A DNA stretch of 35,516 nucleotides. It comes from Bacteroidaceae bacterium. Lineage in GTDB: Bacteria > Bacteroidota > Bacteroidia > Bacteroidales > Bacteroidaceae. The notes under the pieces are model-generated. The model saw only the letters and a program-made list of their open reading frames with translations. It was not told the DNA's origin and made no database searches. Shown here piece by piece: positions 23,648 to 32,645 of this stretch; within the stretch, counting starts at the first letter, position 1, and each line of letters begins with the position of its first letter. The stretch spans positions 1 through 35,516 of the forward strand of contig JAIKZS010000014.1 in the NCBI GenBank assembly GCA_024682035.1. The letters run 5' to 3'. The translations under genes and the position numbers were made by a program.

Positions 23648-25213
23648 ATGAATAGAGACGAGCAAATCAGTAAAATTCAAAATCCAGCTAAAGAGTGGGA
23701 TTTTGTAGTCATTGGAGGCGGAGCCACCGGTCTGGGTTGTGCAGTTGATGCTGCATCGCGCGGCTATCAGGTGGTCTTACTCGAGCAAGATGACTTTGCT
23801 AAGTGCACGTCCAGCCGCAGCACCAAACTTGTGCACGGTGGTGTTCGCTATCTGCAAAAAGGCGATGTAATGCTGGTATTAGAAGCATTGCATGAGCGTG
23901 GCCGCATGAAGGCCAATGCTCCCCACTTGGTAAAGAACCAGACCTTCGTAATTGCCAACTACACCTGGTGGAATAATTTCCTTTATTTTTGTGGACTTAC
24001 CTTTTACGACCTGCTTTCCTTGGGTTTTGGCTATGGCCATTCCAAGTTCATCAGCAAGGAAAAGGTGTTGCGCAGGTTGCCCGCCATCAAGCAGCAAGGC
24101 CTGAAAGGGGGAATCGTCTATCACGATGGCCAGTTCGATGATGCCCGCATGGCTGTTAATTTGGCACAAACCTGCATTGAGCAAGGAGGAGTAGCCATCA
24201 ATCATATAAAAGTAGGTGGCATCATGCACGATGCGCAAGGCAAGGTTTGCGGGGTGCGCGCCATCGATCAGGAAAATGGCCATACCTACGAGATAAAAGC
24301 CAAATCGGTCATCAACGCAGCCGGCATTTTTGTTGATGAAGTCATGCAACTCGACGCTGCAGGTCATAAGCCCATGGTAAAACCCAGTCAGGGTGTCCAC
24401 CTAGTGTTAGATATGAAATTCCTGCAAGGGCAAGATGCGCTCATGGTTCCCAAAACCAGCGATGGCAGGGTACTGTTTGCTGTGCCTTGGCACAACAGGG
24501 TAGTGGTGGGTACCACCGATGTGCTGCGTGATTATCCTGAAAGTGAACCCCGTGCTTTAGAAGAAGAAATCAATTTTATCCTGCAAACAGCAGGTCTTTA
24601 TATGGTACCCGCGCCCACACGCGATGACATCATTGGCGTTTTTGCTGGACAACGTCCTTTGGCGGCACCCAAGAAAGAAGGGAAAAGTGCCAAAGAAATC
24701 TCTCGTAGTCATAAAATCATTGTATCCGACAATGATTTGATCACCATCACAGGTGGCAAGTGGACCAGCTATCGCTTAATGGCCGAAGATACCATTGACA
24801 AAGCCATAGCCATGCAAAAAGTTCCTAAGCGCAAATGTGTTACGAAGCGCTTAAAGATCCATGGCTGGCATGAAAATCCCGATTTGACCAACCATTGTTA
24901 CATCTATGGCAGTGACGAACCAGCCCTCCATGAGCTAGAAAAAGAAAAAGCCCAATATGCCGAGCGCATCTCACCAAAATATGATTTTACCTTTGGCGAG
25001 GTAATTTGGGCGGTACGACATGAAATGGCACGCACCCTCGACGATGTGCTGGCCCGCCGTGTTCGTCTGCTTTACATCGATGCAGGCGAAGCATTGAGAG
25101 TAGCTCCTGCAGTAGCTCAAGTCATGGCATCAGAGATGCATTTGTCTGATGCCTGGGTAAGCGAACAGGTTGCTGCATTCTCCGCTATAGCGAAAAACTT
25201 TTTATTAAAATAA
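23648..25213 (+). CDS. FAD-dependent glycerol-3-phosphate dehydrogenase
   Basis: This 521-aa flavoenzyme of the GlpD/GlpA group oxidises sn-glycerol-3-phosphate to dihydroxyacetone phosphate and feeds electrons to quinones at the membrane. The FAD-binding motif VVIGGGATGLGCAVDAASRG (20-39) is followed by LLEQDDFAKCTSSRSTKLVHGG, a GlpD signature; INAAGIFVDEV and ITGGKWTSYRLMAED are further family marks. The frame is open 42 codons upstream, but that part covers the tRNA gene and its terminator, so the ATG at 23648 is the start. No separate glycerol kinase or transporter is nearby, so it may serve phospholipid-derived G3P. It is followed after 5 bp by the receptor gene. Confidence 0.94.
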   Translation: MNRDEQISKIQNPAKEWDFVVIGGGATGLGCAVDAASRGYQVVLLEQDDFAKCTSSRSTKLVHGGVRYLQKGDVMLVLEALHERGRMKANAPHLVKNQTFVIANYTWWNNFLYFCGLTFYDLLSLGFGYGHSKFISKEKVLRRLPAIKQQGLKGGIVYHDGQFDDARMAVNLAQTCIEQGGVAINHIKVGGIMHDAQGKVCGVRAIDQENGHTYEIKAKSVINAAGIFVDEVMQLDAAGHKPMVKPSQGVHLVLDMKFLQGQDALMVPKTSDGRVLFAVPWHNRVVVGTTDVLRDYPESEPRALEEEINFILQTAGLYMVPAPTRDDIIGVFAGQRPLAAPKKEGKSAKEISRSHKIIVSDNDLITITGGKWTSYRLMAEDTIDKAIAMQKVPKRKCVTKRLKIHGWHENPDLTNHCYIYGSDEPALHELEKEKAQYAERISPKYDFTFGEVIWAVRHEMARTLDDVLARRVRLLYIDAGEALRVAPAVAQVMASEMHLSDAWVSEQVAAFSAIAKNFLLK

Positions 25214-25218
25214 GTTGT

Positions 25219-27279
25219 ATGAAAAAATCATTGTTTAAAACAGGAAAGAAGACTATTCGTTTTCACCAATTCCAAAACAGTCCGTATGCTGTTTTTCGCA
25301 GCTTGAAGGTGGAAGTAACCATCGGCGTACTGTCGGTAGCCACATTAACATTCGCTACCCCCGACACCGCTTCTGCACAAGTTGTGATGCAGCCCACACA
25401 GGAGAATGAGAAGCTCTACGAACTGGAGGAAGTGGAAGTAACCAGTAGTCGAGCGCCACTCACCTTAGGACAGTCGGCGCGTTTGGTAACTGTGCTGGAC
25501 CGCGAGGCTATCGCCGCCGCCCCTGCGCAAAGTGTTAACGATTTACTCAAGCTTGCTGCTGGTGTAGATGTCCGCCAGCGAGGCCCCATTGGAGCCCAAA
25601 CCGACATCAGTGTTCGTGGAGGTACGAACGAACAAATTACCATCCTACTCAACGGCATTAACATCAATGACCCACAAACGGGGCATAATTCAGCCGATTT
25701 CCCAGTTGACATTTCTGATATAGAACGCATCGAGGTGCTGGAAGGACCTGCGGGACGCGTGTATGGCACATCATCCTTGGTGGGCGCCATCAACATTGTT
25801 ACCCGTAAAGACACCCACACCGGTGCCCAAGTGCACCTGGAAGGCGGTTCGTTCGGTTACTTGTCAGCTGGCGGCAGGGCCAATCTGTCGAAACACCACC
25901 TGCATAACCAGTTCTCGGCCTCCTACACACGTAGTGATGGTTATACCCGCAACCAGGCAGGATCATTGAACAGCGACTTCAAGACCCAGAAATTTTTTTA
26001 CCAAGGCCGTTATGAGAGCGACCAACTGGATGTTACCTGGCATGCTGGTCTCAGCAATAAAGACTATGGCTCCAATTCATTCTGGAGTGCCAAGTACGAC
26101 GACCAATTCGAGCACACCACCAAGCTGTTTACAGCCGTCCAGGCCGAGACCAAAGGGGTGATCCATTTCAAGCCCTCCATTTACTTGAACCGCAGTCACG
26201 ACCGTTTCGAACTGTTCCGTGGCAGCGAGGCAAAGGTACCGTTCAATTACCATCGCACCGATGTGTTTGGCGTCAACCTAAACAGTTATGTAGAGTGGGC
26301 ACTGGGTAAAACAGCCTTTGGCGCCGAGTTCCGCAATGAAGATATTGTCAGCGGCAACCTGGGCGAACCATTGAATACTCCGCTGCCCATTCATGGCACC
26401 AACCGTCAATATGTTGTTGGTCTGAATCGCAGCAACCTCAGCTTCCACTTCGAGCACAACCTCATGCTCAACCATTTTACCTTGAGCGCAGGTGTGATAG
26501 CTGTCAAGAATACCTGGAACGAAATGCCGTTTCGCCTCTATCCCGGCGTAGATGCCAGTTGGGAGTTTGCCCCCCATTTCAAGGCCTACGCCTCTTTCAA
26601 CACCTCTCTTCGCATCCCATCTTTCACCGAACTCTATTATTCAGTGGGTGGGCACAAGGCCGACAAATACTTGAAGCCCGAAGAAATGCAGGCTTACGAA
26701 GTAGGCGTAAAGTACCTCTCTGGTGGAGTGCGAGGCAGTGTAAGCGTGTATCACCATCATGGTACCAACATGATAGACTGGATCAAAGACACCCGTCAGG
26801 GAGCCGATGCCGAATGGCAGTCTGTCAACCACACCAAGCTCAATTCATTGGGCGTTGAAGCCAACCTGACTTTCGATTTCCTGCATCTGTTCCCATCCCA
26901 GCAAATCTTGCGTCAAGTCAATATGTCATATAGCTACATTGACCAAGATAAAGATTTGGAATCCTACATGCAGTCACAATACGCATTGGAGTACCTGAAG
27001 CACAAGTTCACGGCACAGGCCAATTTCAACCTGTGGTCACACCTGTTCCTCAATTTGTCCTATCGTTACCAAGAACGCATAGGCAACTACCAGTTGCTGA
27101 CTGGCGAAACCAAGCCCTATGGCGCCTATTCGCTTTTAGATGCCCAGTTGGAATGGAAGACCAACCGTTATAAACTCTATTTTGAAGTCAATAACCTGTT
27201 CGATAAGATTTATTATGACTATGGTAATGTTCCTCAACCAGGCAGATGGCTCATGGTAGGAGGTAGTTATACTTTCTAA
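25219..27279 (+). CDS. TonB-dependent outer membrane receptor, BtuB-like
   Basis: This 686-aa outer membrane beta-barrel takes up a large ligand with TonB energy. The first 55 residues form the extended signal typical of a Bacteroidales receptor group (FHQFQNSPYAVFRSLKVEVT, then hydrophobic IGVLSVATLTFA, cleavage near TASA). A TonB-box-like segment EEVEVTS (70-76), the plug domain (about 85-196, with SVRGG, LLNGI, IERIEVLEGPAGRVYG and GAINIVTR) and the barrel follow, ending in GGSYTF with the expected terminal Phe. No SusD partner or carboxypeptidase-like domain is present, so it is not a Sus-type glycan system. It is often annotated as a cobalamin receptor; no B12 riboswitch is seen upstream, so the ligand is open. 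It is probably co-transcribed with the dehydrogenase 5 bp upstream. Confidence 0.9.
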   Translation: MKKSLFKTGKKTIRFHQFQNSPYAVFRSLKVEVTIGVLSVATLTFATPDTASAQVVMQPTQENEKLYELEEVEVTSSRAPLTLGQSARLVTVLDREAIAAAPAQSVNDLLKLAAGVDVRQRGPIGAQTDISVRGGTNEQITILLNGININDPQTGHNSADFPVDISDIERIEVLEGPAGRVYGTSSLVGAINIVTRKDTHTGAQVHLEGGSFGYLSAGGRANLSKHHLHNQFSASYTRSDGYTRNQAGSLNSDFKTQKFFYQGRYESDQLDVTWHAGLSNKDYGSNSFWSAKYDDQFEHTTKLFTAVQAETKGVIHFKPSIYLNRSHDRFELFRGSEAKVPFNYHRTDVFGVNLNSYVEWALGKTAFGAEFRNEDIVSGNLGEPLNTPLPIHGTNRQYVVGLNRSNLSFHFEHNLMLNHFTLSAGVIAVKNTWNEMPFRLYPGVDASWEFAPHFKAYASFNTSLRIPSFTELYYSVGGHKADKYLKPEEMQAYEVGVKYLSGGVRGSVSVYHHHGTNMIDWIKDTRQGADAEWQSVNHTKLNSLGVEANLTFDFLHLFPSQQILRQVNMSYSYIDQDKDLESYMQSQYALEYLKHKFTAQANFNLWSHLFLNLSYRYQERIGNYQLLTGETKPYGAYSLLDAQLEWKTNRYKLYFEVNNLFDKIYYDYGNVPQPGRWLMVGGSYTF

Positions 27280-27314
27280 GAATATTTCTTTTTTTGAATA
27301 AAAATCTGCCAGCA

Positions 27315-27346
27315 TTTCGTTTATTAGCGGAATATCCTTATATTTG
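27315..27346 (+). promoter_or_regulatory. Promoter of the M23-C69 peptidase operon
   Basis: TATATTTG at 27339-27346 is a -7 box, with TTTCG (27315-27319) 19 bp upstream as a weak -33 box. Transcription would start near 27353, after the in-frame ATG at 27351, which rules that ATG out and supports the start at 27372. Confidence 0.6.
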
Positions 27347-27371
27347 TAAGATGAATTATGGCAGATATTAC

Positions 27372-29033
27372 ATGAAGACAATATATCTTATTGGTGTACT
27401 GGCATTGCTGCCTCTTGTGCTCATGGCGCAAGAGGCTGCAGTTGTTTACCAACCTCCGTTTGATTTCCCCGCCGTATTCTCAGGCAACTTTGGTGAAATC
27501 CGCACCAATCATTTCCATGCAGGATTAGATTTCAAGACCCAAGGTGCAACCGGCAAACCCATTAAGGCCCAAGCCAATGGCTACATTTCACGCATCCGTG
27601 TGAATACCGGATCCGGCTATGTTTTGAATGTTACTTACGACAACGGTTATTACTTGATATACCGTCATCTATCCAAGTTCACCCCCGAAATTGATGCCCG
27701 TGTAAAGCAATGGCAGTATGGTCACGAGCAGTGGGAGGTCGATATTACCCCCGAACCCACCGAGTATCCTGTCAAGACAGGCCAGTTGCTGGGCTATAGT
27801 GGCAATACTGGCTATTCATTCGGTCCGCATTTACACTTAGATGCAGTGGAAATAAAAACCGATGAATTTGTTGACCCGCTGCCATTTTTCCAGCATGCTG
27901 TAAAAGATCATACCGCACCTGTAGCCGAAGGCTTTATGGTATTTCCCCAACATGGACAAGGAGTGGTGGACGGACAAGTAGGCAAAAAGACCTATCCTTT
28001 GCAGTCAAATGCCCTGCAGCAGACCATCACTGCCTGGGGTGTCATTGGTGTAGGGCTGAAAGCCTATGACCACATGGAAGGGGCCAGCAACCGCTATGGC
28101 GTGAAACTGCTGGTGCTGGAGGTCGATGGTGAAGAAGTGTTCCGCAGCAACATCTCCCGATTTGCTGAAAGCGAGCATCGTTACATCAACTCATGGACCG
28201 AAGGGCAGTACATGAAATCATTCATAGAGCCTGGCAACAAACTCAGCATGCTGCAAGCCAGCAATGGCAACCGTGGCTTGCTCACCATTGATGAAGAACG
28301 CCCTTACCGGTTGGTATATACCCTGACCGACGGCTTTGGCAATACCTCGAAAGTGAAGCTCACCATCACCGGCAAGCAGCAGGAAATACCCGCAACGGCT
28401 GACGATGACCGCATGGTCTTTCATTGGAACGAAGTGAACATCTTCCAGCAGCCAGGTTTTGACCTGGTTGTACCACGTGGCCGTTTGTACGACAATCTAT
28501 ACTTGGATTATCAAGTAAGCAAAACCACTGCAGGACCAGCGTTCACCTATCAGTTATCTTCCAAGACTGTTGCCTTGCACGACGATGCCGAGTTGAGCAT
28601 CGGTCTTACCCAGCAGCCTGTGGCCGATACGGAAAAGTACTATGTGGCAGGCGTCAACAGCAAAGGCAAGCGTTACAGTTTGGGTGGAAAATACCAAGAC
28701 GGCAGCATGAAAGCCAAGGTACGCGAAATAGGCACCTTCACGGTGGGTATCGATACCGTGCCCCCCGTAGTTACCCCTGTCAATCCCCAGCGATGGGGCA
28801 GGAGTGCTACTGTCACACTGCAGGTAAAAGACGAGCATACCGGCATCAGCAGCTATCGTGGCACCATTGATGGACAGTATGCCTTGTTTGGAAAATACAA
28901 CTCAGTGAACAATCATATAGTGTGTTACCTCGACCCCGAGCATCTGCAAAAGGGAGGTAAGCACCAACTGGAGTTCACCGCCACCGATGAATGTGGCAAT
29001 ACCGTAACCGAATATTTTAATTTTACATGGTAA
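27372..29033 (+). CDS. Secreted M23 family metallopeptidase
   Basis: This 553-aa exported protein has signal peptide MKTIYLIGVLALLPLVLMAQ. The LytM domain spans about 30-200 with zinc ligands His49 and Asp53 (FHAGLD) and His155 in GPHLHLD, and His99 (YRHLS) also in the usual place, so the active site is complete and it should cut peptide cross-links in peptidoglycan. The remaining 350 residues are beta-rich (around 270-330 and 460-550) and look like immunoglobulin-like modules of unknown role. The start at 27372 is preferred over upstream ATGs because of the promoter position and the signal peptide. The stop lies two bases before the C69 peptidase ATG. Confidence 0.9.
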   Translation: MKTIYLIGVLALLPLVLMAQEAAVVYQPPFDFPAVFSGNFGEIRTNHFHAGLDFKTQGATGKPIKAQANGYISRIRVNTGSGYVLNVTYDNGYYLIYRHLSKFTPEIDARVKQWQYGHEQWEVDITPEPTEYPVKTGQLLGYSGNTGYSFGPHLHLDAVEIKTDEFVDPLPFFQHAVKDHTAPVAEGFMVFPQHGQGVVDGQVGKKTYPLQSNALQQTITAWGVIGVGLKAYDHMEGASNRYGVKLLVLEVDGEEVFRSNISRFAESEHRYINSWTEGQYMKSFIEPGNKLSMLQASNGNRGLLTIDEERPYRLVYTLTDGFGNTSKVKLTITGKQQEIPATADDDRMVFHWNEVNIFQQPGFDLVVPRGRLYDNLYLDYQVSKTTAGPAFTYQLSSKTVALHDDAELSIGLTQQPVADTEKYYVAGVNSKGKRYSLGGKYQDGSMKAKVREIGTFTVGIDTVPPVVTPVNPQRWGRSATVTLQVKDEHTGISSYRGTIDGQYALFGKYNSVNNHIVCYLDPEHLQKGGKHQLEFTATDECGNTVTEYFNFTW

Positions 29034-29035
29034 AT

Positions 29036-30682
29036 ATGAAAAGACTCTTCATCACATTGCTGGCTGTAGCAGCAGCCACTATCAACGCCCTGGCGTGTAC
29101 AAACCTCATTGTCGGCAAGAATGCATCAGCCGATGGGTCAGTCATGATTTCTTATTCCGCCGATTCTTACGGTATGTTCGGCTTTCTTTATCACTCACCG
29201 GCAGGTAAGCATGAAAAAGGAGAAAAGATTGACATCTACGACTGGGACGATGGCACTTATCATGGTCAGATTGACCAGGCCCTGCAAACCTACAATGTCA
29301 TTGGCAACATCAACGAGTTTCAGGTGTCGATTGGTGAGACCACCTTTGGCGGTCGCGAAGAACTTGTCGATAAGAACGGTATCATTGACTATGGCTCATT
29401 GATATACATTACTTTGCAGCGTGCCCGCACAGCCCGTGAAGCCATTCGCATCATGACCGATTTGGTACAACAGTATGGCTATGCCAGCAGCGGCGAGTCG
29501 TTTTCCATTGCCGACCCCAATGAAGCATGGATCTTGGAAATGATAGGCAAAGGCACCGGTAACCGTGGTGCTGTATGGGTGGCTGTCAGGATTCCCGACG
29601 ATTGCATTGCAGCCCATGCCAACCAAAGTCGCATCCATAAGTTCGATATGAGCGACAAGCAGAATGTAATGTATTCTTCTGACGTTATCTCCTTTGCCCG
29701 TGAGAAAGGCTATTTCAATGGCATCAACAAGGATTTCGATTTTGCCAACACCTATAATCCGCTCGATTTTGGAGGCTTGCGCTATTGCGAGGCCCGCGTG
29801 TGGAGTTTCTTCAATCGTTATACCGACCGTGGTGCGGAGTTCCTGCCTTATATCCAGGGCACCTCATCAGAGCCCATGCCACTGTATGTTAAGCCCAACC
29901 AGAAACTTTCTGTAAAAGATGTGCAGAACATGATGCGTGACCACTATGAAGGTACCGCTTTGGATATTACACAAGATGTAGGTGCTGGTGCCTACCATAC
30001 CCCTTATCGCCTTTCACCTTTGTCATTTAAGGTCGATGGAGAAGAATATTTCAACGAACGCCCCATCTCTACACAGCAGTCGGCTTGGGTATTCGTATCC
30101 CAGTTGCGAGCTGAAATGGCCGATCCCGTTGGTGGTGTATTTTGGTTTGGTTGCGACGATGCCAACATGACCGTCTTCACTCCAGTATATTGCTGCACCA
30201 ATGTGGTGCCAGCCTGCTACCAGGAAGGCATTGAGGGTGCCAACGATGTTACCTTCTCGTTCAACTCAGCTTTCTGGGTAATGAACTGGGTAGCCAATAT
30301 GGTATATCCTCGCTACGACCTTATGATTGACGATGTAAAAGCCATTCAGCATGATTTGGAAGATACCTTCTTCGGTGCACAGCAATCCATCGAGGAAACG
30401 GCCGCAGCCCTCTACAAACAAGACCCTGCTCAGGCAAAAGCCTTCCTTACCAACTACACCAATATGATGGCCATGAGCACCATCGACACTTGGAAGAAAT
30501 TGGGTGAGTACCTGGTGGTGAAGTACAACGACGGTGTGGTGAAGCGTATGCCTACCACCAATTATATTGGTAAAAACACCCAACAAATTGAGCGCAAACT
30601 GGAGCGCCCGGGCATTCCAGAAAACCTTCAGAAAGAGATAGCTCGCCAGACAGGCGATCGCTATAAAATGCCCAAAAAATAA
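29036..30682 (+). CDS. Secreted C69 family dipeptidase
   Basis: This 548-aa N-terminal nucleophile hydrolase is of the PepD/U34 type. The signal peptide MKRLFITLLAVAAATINALA ends directly before Cys21 in ACTNLIVGKNASADGS, so cleavage after Ala20 would by itself expose the catalytic N-terminal Cys. The context ALAC is not a proper lipobox, arguing against lipidation. GNINEFQVSIGETTFGG and GESFSIADPNEAWILEMIG are typical of the family. It probably acts in the periplasm on dipeptides, perhaps from cell-wall or dietary peptides; it follows the M23 gene by two bases and is surely co-transcribed with it. An upstream in-frame ATG (29027) would overlap the M23 stop codon. Confidence 0.92.
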   Translation: MKRLFITLLAVAAATINALACTNLIVGKNASADGSVMISYSADSYGMFGFLYHSPAGKHEKGEKIDIYDWDDGTYHGQIDQALQTYNVIGNINEFQVSIGETTFGGREELVDKNGIIDYGSLIYITLQRARTAREAIRIMTDLVQQYGYASSGESFSIADPNEAWILEMIGKGTGNRGAVWVAVRIPDDCIAAHANQSRIHKFDMSDKQNVMYSSDVISFAREKGYFNGINKDFDFANTYNPLDFGGLRYCEARVWSFFNRYTDRGAEFLPYIQGTSSEPMPLYVKPNQKLSVKDVQNMMRDHYEGTALDITQDVGAGAYHTPYRLSPLSFKVDGEEYFNERPISTQQSAWVFVSQLRAEMADPVGGVFWFGCDDANMTVFTPVYCCTNVVPACYQEGIEGANDVTFSFNSAFWVMNWVANMVYPRYDLMIDDVKAIQHDLEDTFFGAQQSIEETAAALYKQDPAQAKAFLTNYTNMMAMSTIDTWKKLGEYLVVKYNDGVVKRMPTTNYIGKNTQQIERKLERPGIPENLQKEIARQTGDRYKMPKK

Positions 30683-30727
30683 CCATACATAATTAGTCTA
30701 ATAACAAGTATTAAATATTTTATAATC

Positions 30728-32470
30728 ATGGAAAACCAGGAATTAATTAAGCAGGTAACTGAGAGAGCCCAGCAGTGGCTTACCCCGGCTTATGATGCCG
30801 AAACTCAGGCAGAAGTGAAAAGAATGCTGGATAACCCCGACAAGACAGAGCTGATAGAATGCTTCTATCGCGACCTGGAATTTGGTACGGGTGGCCTTCG
30901 TGGCATTATGGGTGCTGGTACTAACCGCATGAACATCTATGTAGTAGGTGCTGCTACACAAGGTTTCGCCAATTACTTGAAGAAAAATTTCAAGGACAGA
31001 GAGCAGATTTCAGTAGCCATTGGTTACGACTGCCGCAACAACAGCGACCTCTTCGCTAAGATCTCGGCCGATATCTTCTCTGCCAATGGCATCAAGGTAT
31101 ATCTGTTCGATGACATGCGTCCAACTCCGGAAATGAGCTTTGCCATCCGTTACTTAGGCTGCCAGGGCGGTATCAACCTGACTGCATCTCACAATCCTCG
31201 TGAATACAATGGCTACAAGGCATATTGGGATGACGGTGCACAGGTATTGGCTCCACACGATAAGGGCATTATCGATGAGGTAGGTAAGGTGAAGGTACAA
31301 GATATCAAGTTCGAAGGCAACCCCGACCTGATCCAGATCATTGGTGCCGATATCGACAAGATTTATTGGGACCAGGTACATAGCATTTGCATCGACCCCG
31401 ATGTGATCAAGCGTCAGAAAGACCTGAGCATTGTTTACACCCCATTGCACGGTACTGGTATGAATGGCATTCCACAGTCATTGAAACTGTGGGGTTTTGA
31501 GAACGTACATTGCGTGCCCGAACAAATGGTGAAGAGTGGCGATTTCCCCACTGTGGTGAGTCCGAACCCAGAGAACGCCGAGGCACTTACCCTGGCCATC
31601 AAGCTCGCTAAGGACATCGATGCCGACATCGTTATGGCCAGCGACCCCGATGCCGACCGTGTAGGTATGGCTTGCAAGAACGACAAGGGTGAGTGGGTGC
31701 TCATCAATGGTAACCAAACCTGCTTGTTGTTCCTCTATTACATCATCACCAACCGCAAGAAACTGGGCAAGATGGTAGGTAACGAGTTCGTGGTAAAGAC
31801 CATCGTAACCACCGAGGTCATTCGTCAGATTGCCGAGAAGAACAACATCGAGATGCGCGACTGCTACACTGGTTTCAAGTGGATTGCACGTGAAATTCTT
31901 CTGTCAGAAGGAGTGAAGCAGTACATTGGTGGTGGCGAAGAAAGCTATGGCTTCCTGGCCGAAGACTTTGTGCGTGACAAAGATGCCGTATCAGCTTGCG
32001 CCCTGTTGGCCGAGATCTGTGCTTGGGCAAAAGACAATGGCAAGACCCTCTATGAAGTACTGATGGACATCTACTTGGAATATGGATTCTCTAAGGAATA
32101 CACTGTAAACGTAGTGAAGCCAGGCAAGAGTGGTGCAGAGGAAATTCAGAAGATGATGAAGAACCTGCGCGAGAACAGTCCGAAGGAATTGGCAGGCTCA
32201 AAGGTAACCATCGTGAAAGATTACAAGACCTTGAAGCAGACCGATGCTGCAGGTAACGTTACCGACATTGACATGCCCGACACCTCTAACGTGCTGCAGT
32301 TCTATACTGAAGACAACACCAAGGTAAGCGTTCGTCCTTCAGGTACCGAACCCAAGATCAAGTTCTACATGGAAGTAAAGGGCACCCTCAAGAGTGCAGC
32401 CGACTATGTAGAAGCCGATGCAGCCGCTGCCAAGAAAATCGAGGCAGTCCGTGCTTCCCTCGGCATCTAA
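30728..32470 (+). CDS. Phosphohexomutase (phosphoglucomutase/phosphomannomutase family)
   Basis: This 580-aa enzyme moves phosphate between C1 and C6 of hexoses (or C1 and C5 of pentoses). The catalytic phosphoserine is Ser154 in LTASHNPREYNGYK, the magnesium loop is DPDADR, the sugar-specificity loop is GGGEESYGF, and the phosphate-contact loop is RPSGTEPKIKFY. All four domains are present. At 580 aa it belongs to the longer PGM2-like subgroup that includes phosphopentomutases, so the exact sugar is not certain. No clear promoter is seen in the 45-bp gap from the C69 gene. It ends in a strong terminator. Confidence 0.93.
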   Translation: MENQELIKQVTERAQQWLTPAYDAETQAEVKRMLDNPDKTELIECFYRDLEFGTGGLRGIMGAGTNRMNIYVVGAATQGFANYLKKNFKDREQISVAIGYDCRNNSDLFAKISADIFSANGIKVYLFDDMRPTPEMSFAIRYLGCQGGINLTASHNPREYNGYKAYWDDGAQVLAPHDKGIIDEVGKVKVQDIKFEGNPDLIQIIGADIDKIYWDQVHSICIDPDVIKRQKDLSIVYTPLHGTGMNGIPQSLKLWGFENVHCVPEQMVKSGDFPTVVSPNPENAEALTLAIKLAKDIDADIVMASDPDADRVGMACKNDKGEWVLINGNQTCLLFLYYIITNRKKLGKMVGNEFVVKTIVTTEVIRQIAEKNNIEMRDCYTGFKWIAREILLSEGVKQYIGGGEESYGFLAEDFVRDKDAVSACALLAEICAWAKDNGKTLYEVLMDIYLEYGFSKEYTVNVVKPGKSGAEEIQKMMKNLRENSPKELAGSKVTIVKDYKTLKQTDAAGNVTDIDMPDTSNVLQFYTEDNTKVSVRPSGTEPKIKFYMEVKGTLKSAADYVEADAAAAKKIEAVRASLGI

Positions 32471-32489
32471 TCACATTGCTGATTGAACC

Positions 32490-32523
32490 AAAAAAAAGGC
32501 TGCATTCCGCAGCCTTTTTTTTA
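32490..32523. terminator. Bidirectional intrinsic terminator after the phosphohexomutase
   Basis: AAGGCTGC and GCAGCCTT form a perfect stem around a 5-nt loop ATTCC, flanked by a run of A on the left and T on the right, so it can act on both strands. It lies about 20 bp after the stop codon and also faces the minus-strand trpS-GNAT transcript. Confidence 0.9.
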
Positions 32524-32553
32524 TTTCAATAATTGAAAATCTACTCTCAATAA

Positions 32554-32645
32554 CCTTAGACCTTAGACCTTAGACTTATATCAATAACCAATAACCTATA
32601 ACCAATAACCATTATCCATTATCAATTATCAATTATCCATTATCA
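32554..32645. repeat. Heptanucleotide tandem repeat array
   Basis: Three exact CCTTAGA copies at 32554-32574 are followed, after an 8-bp break, by nine uninterrupted 7-mers at 32583-32645: AATAACC, AATAACC, TATAACC, AATAACC, ATTATCC, ATTATCA, ATTATCA, ATTATCC, ATTATCA. The period is 7 bp throughout while the unit drifts in sequence. The last two units and the stop codon of the GNAT gene on the minus strand fall inside the array. Confidence 0.9.

Noticed and set aside
32554..32645. CRISPR-like array
   Set aside because: The units are 7 bp and contiguous, with no spacers, no 25-40 bp repeats and no cas genes in the window.
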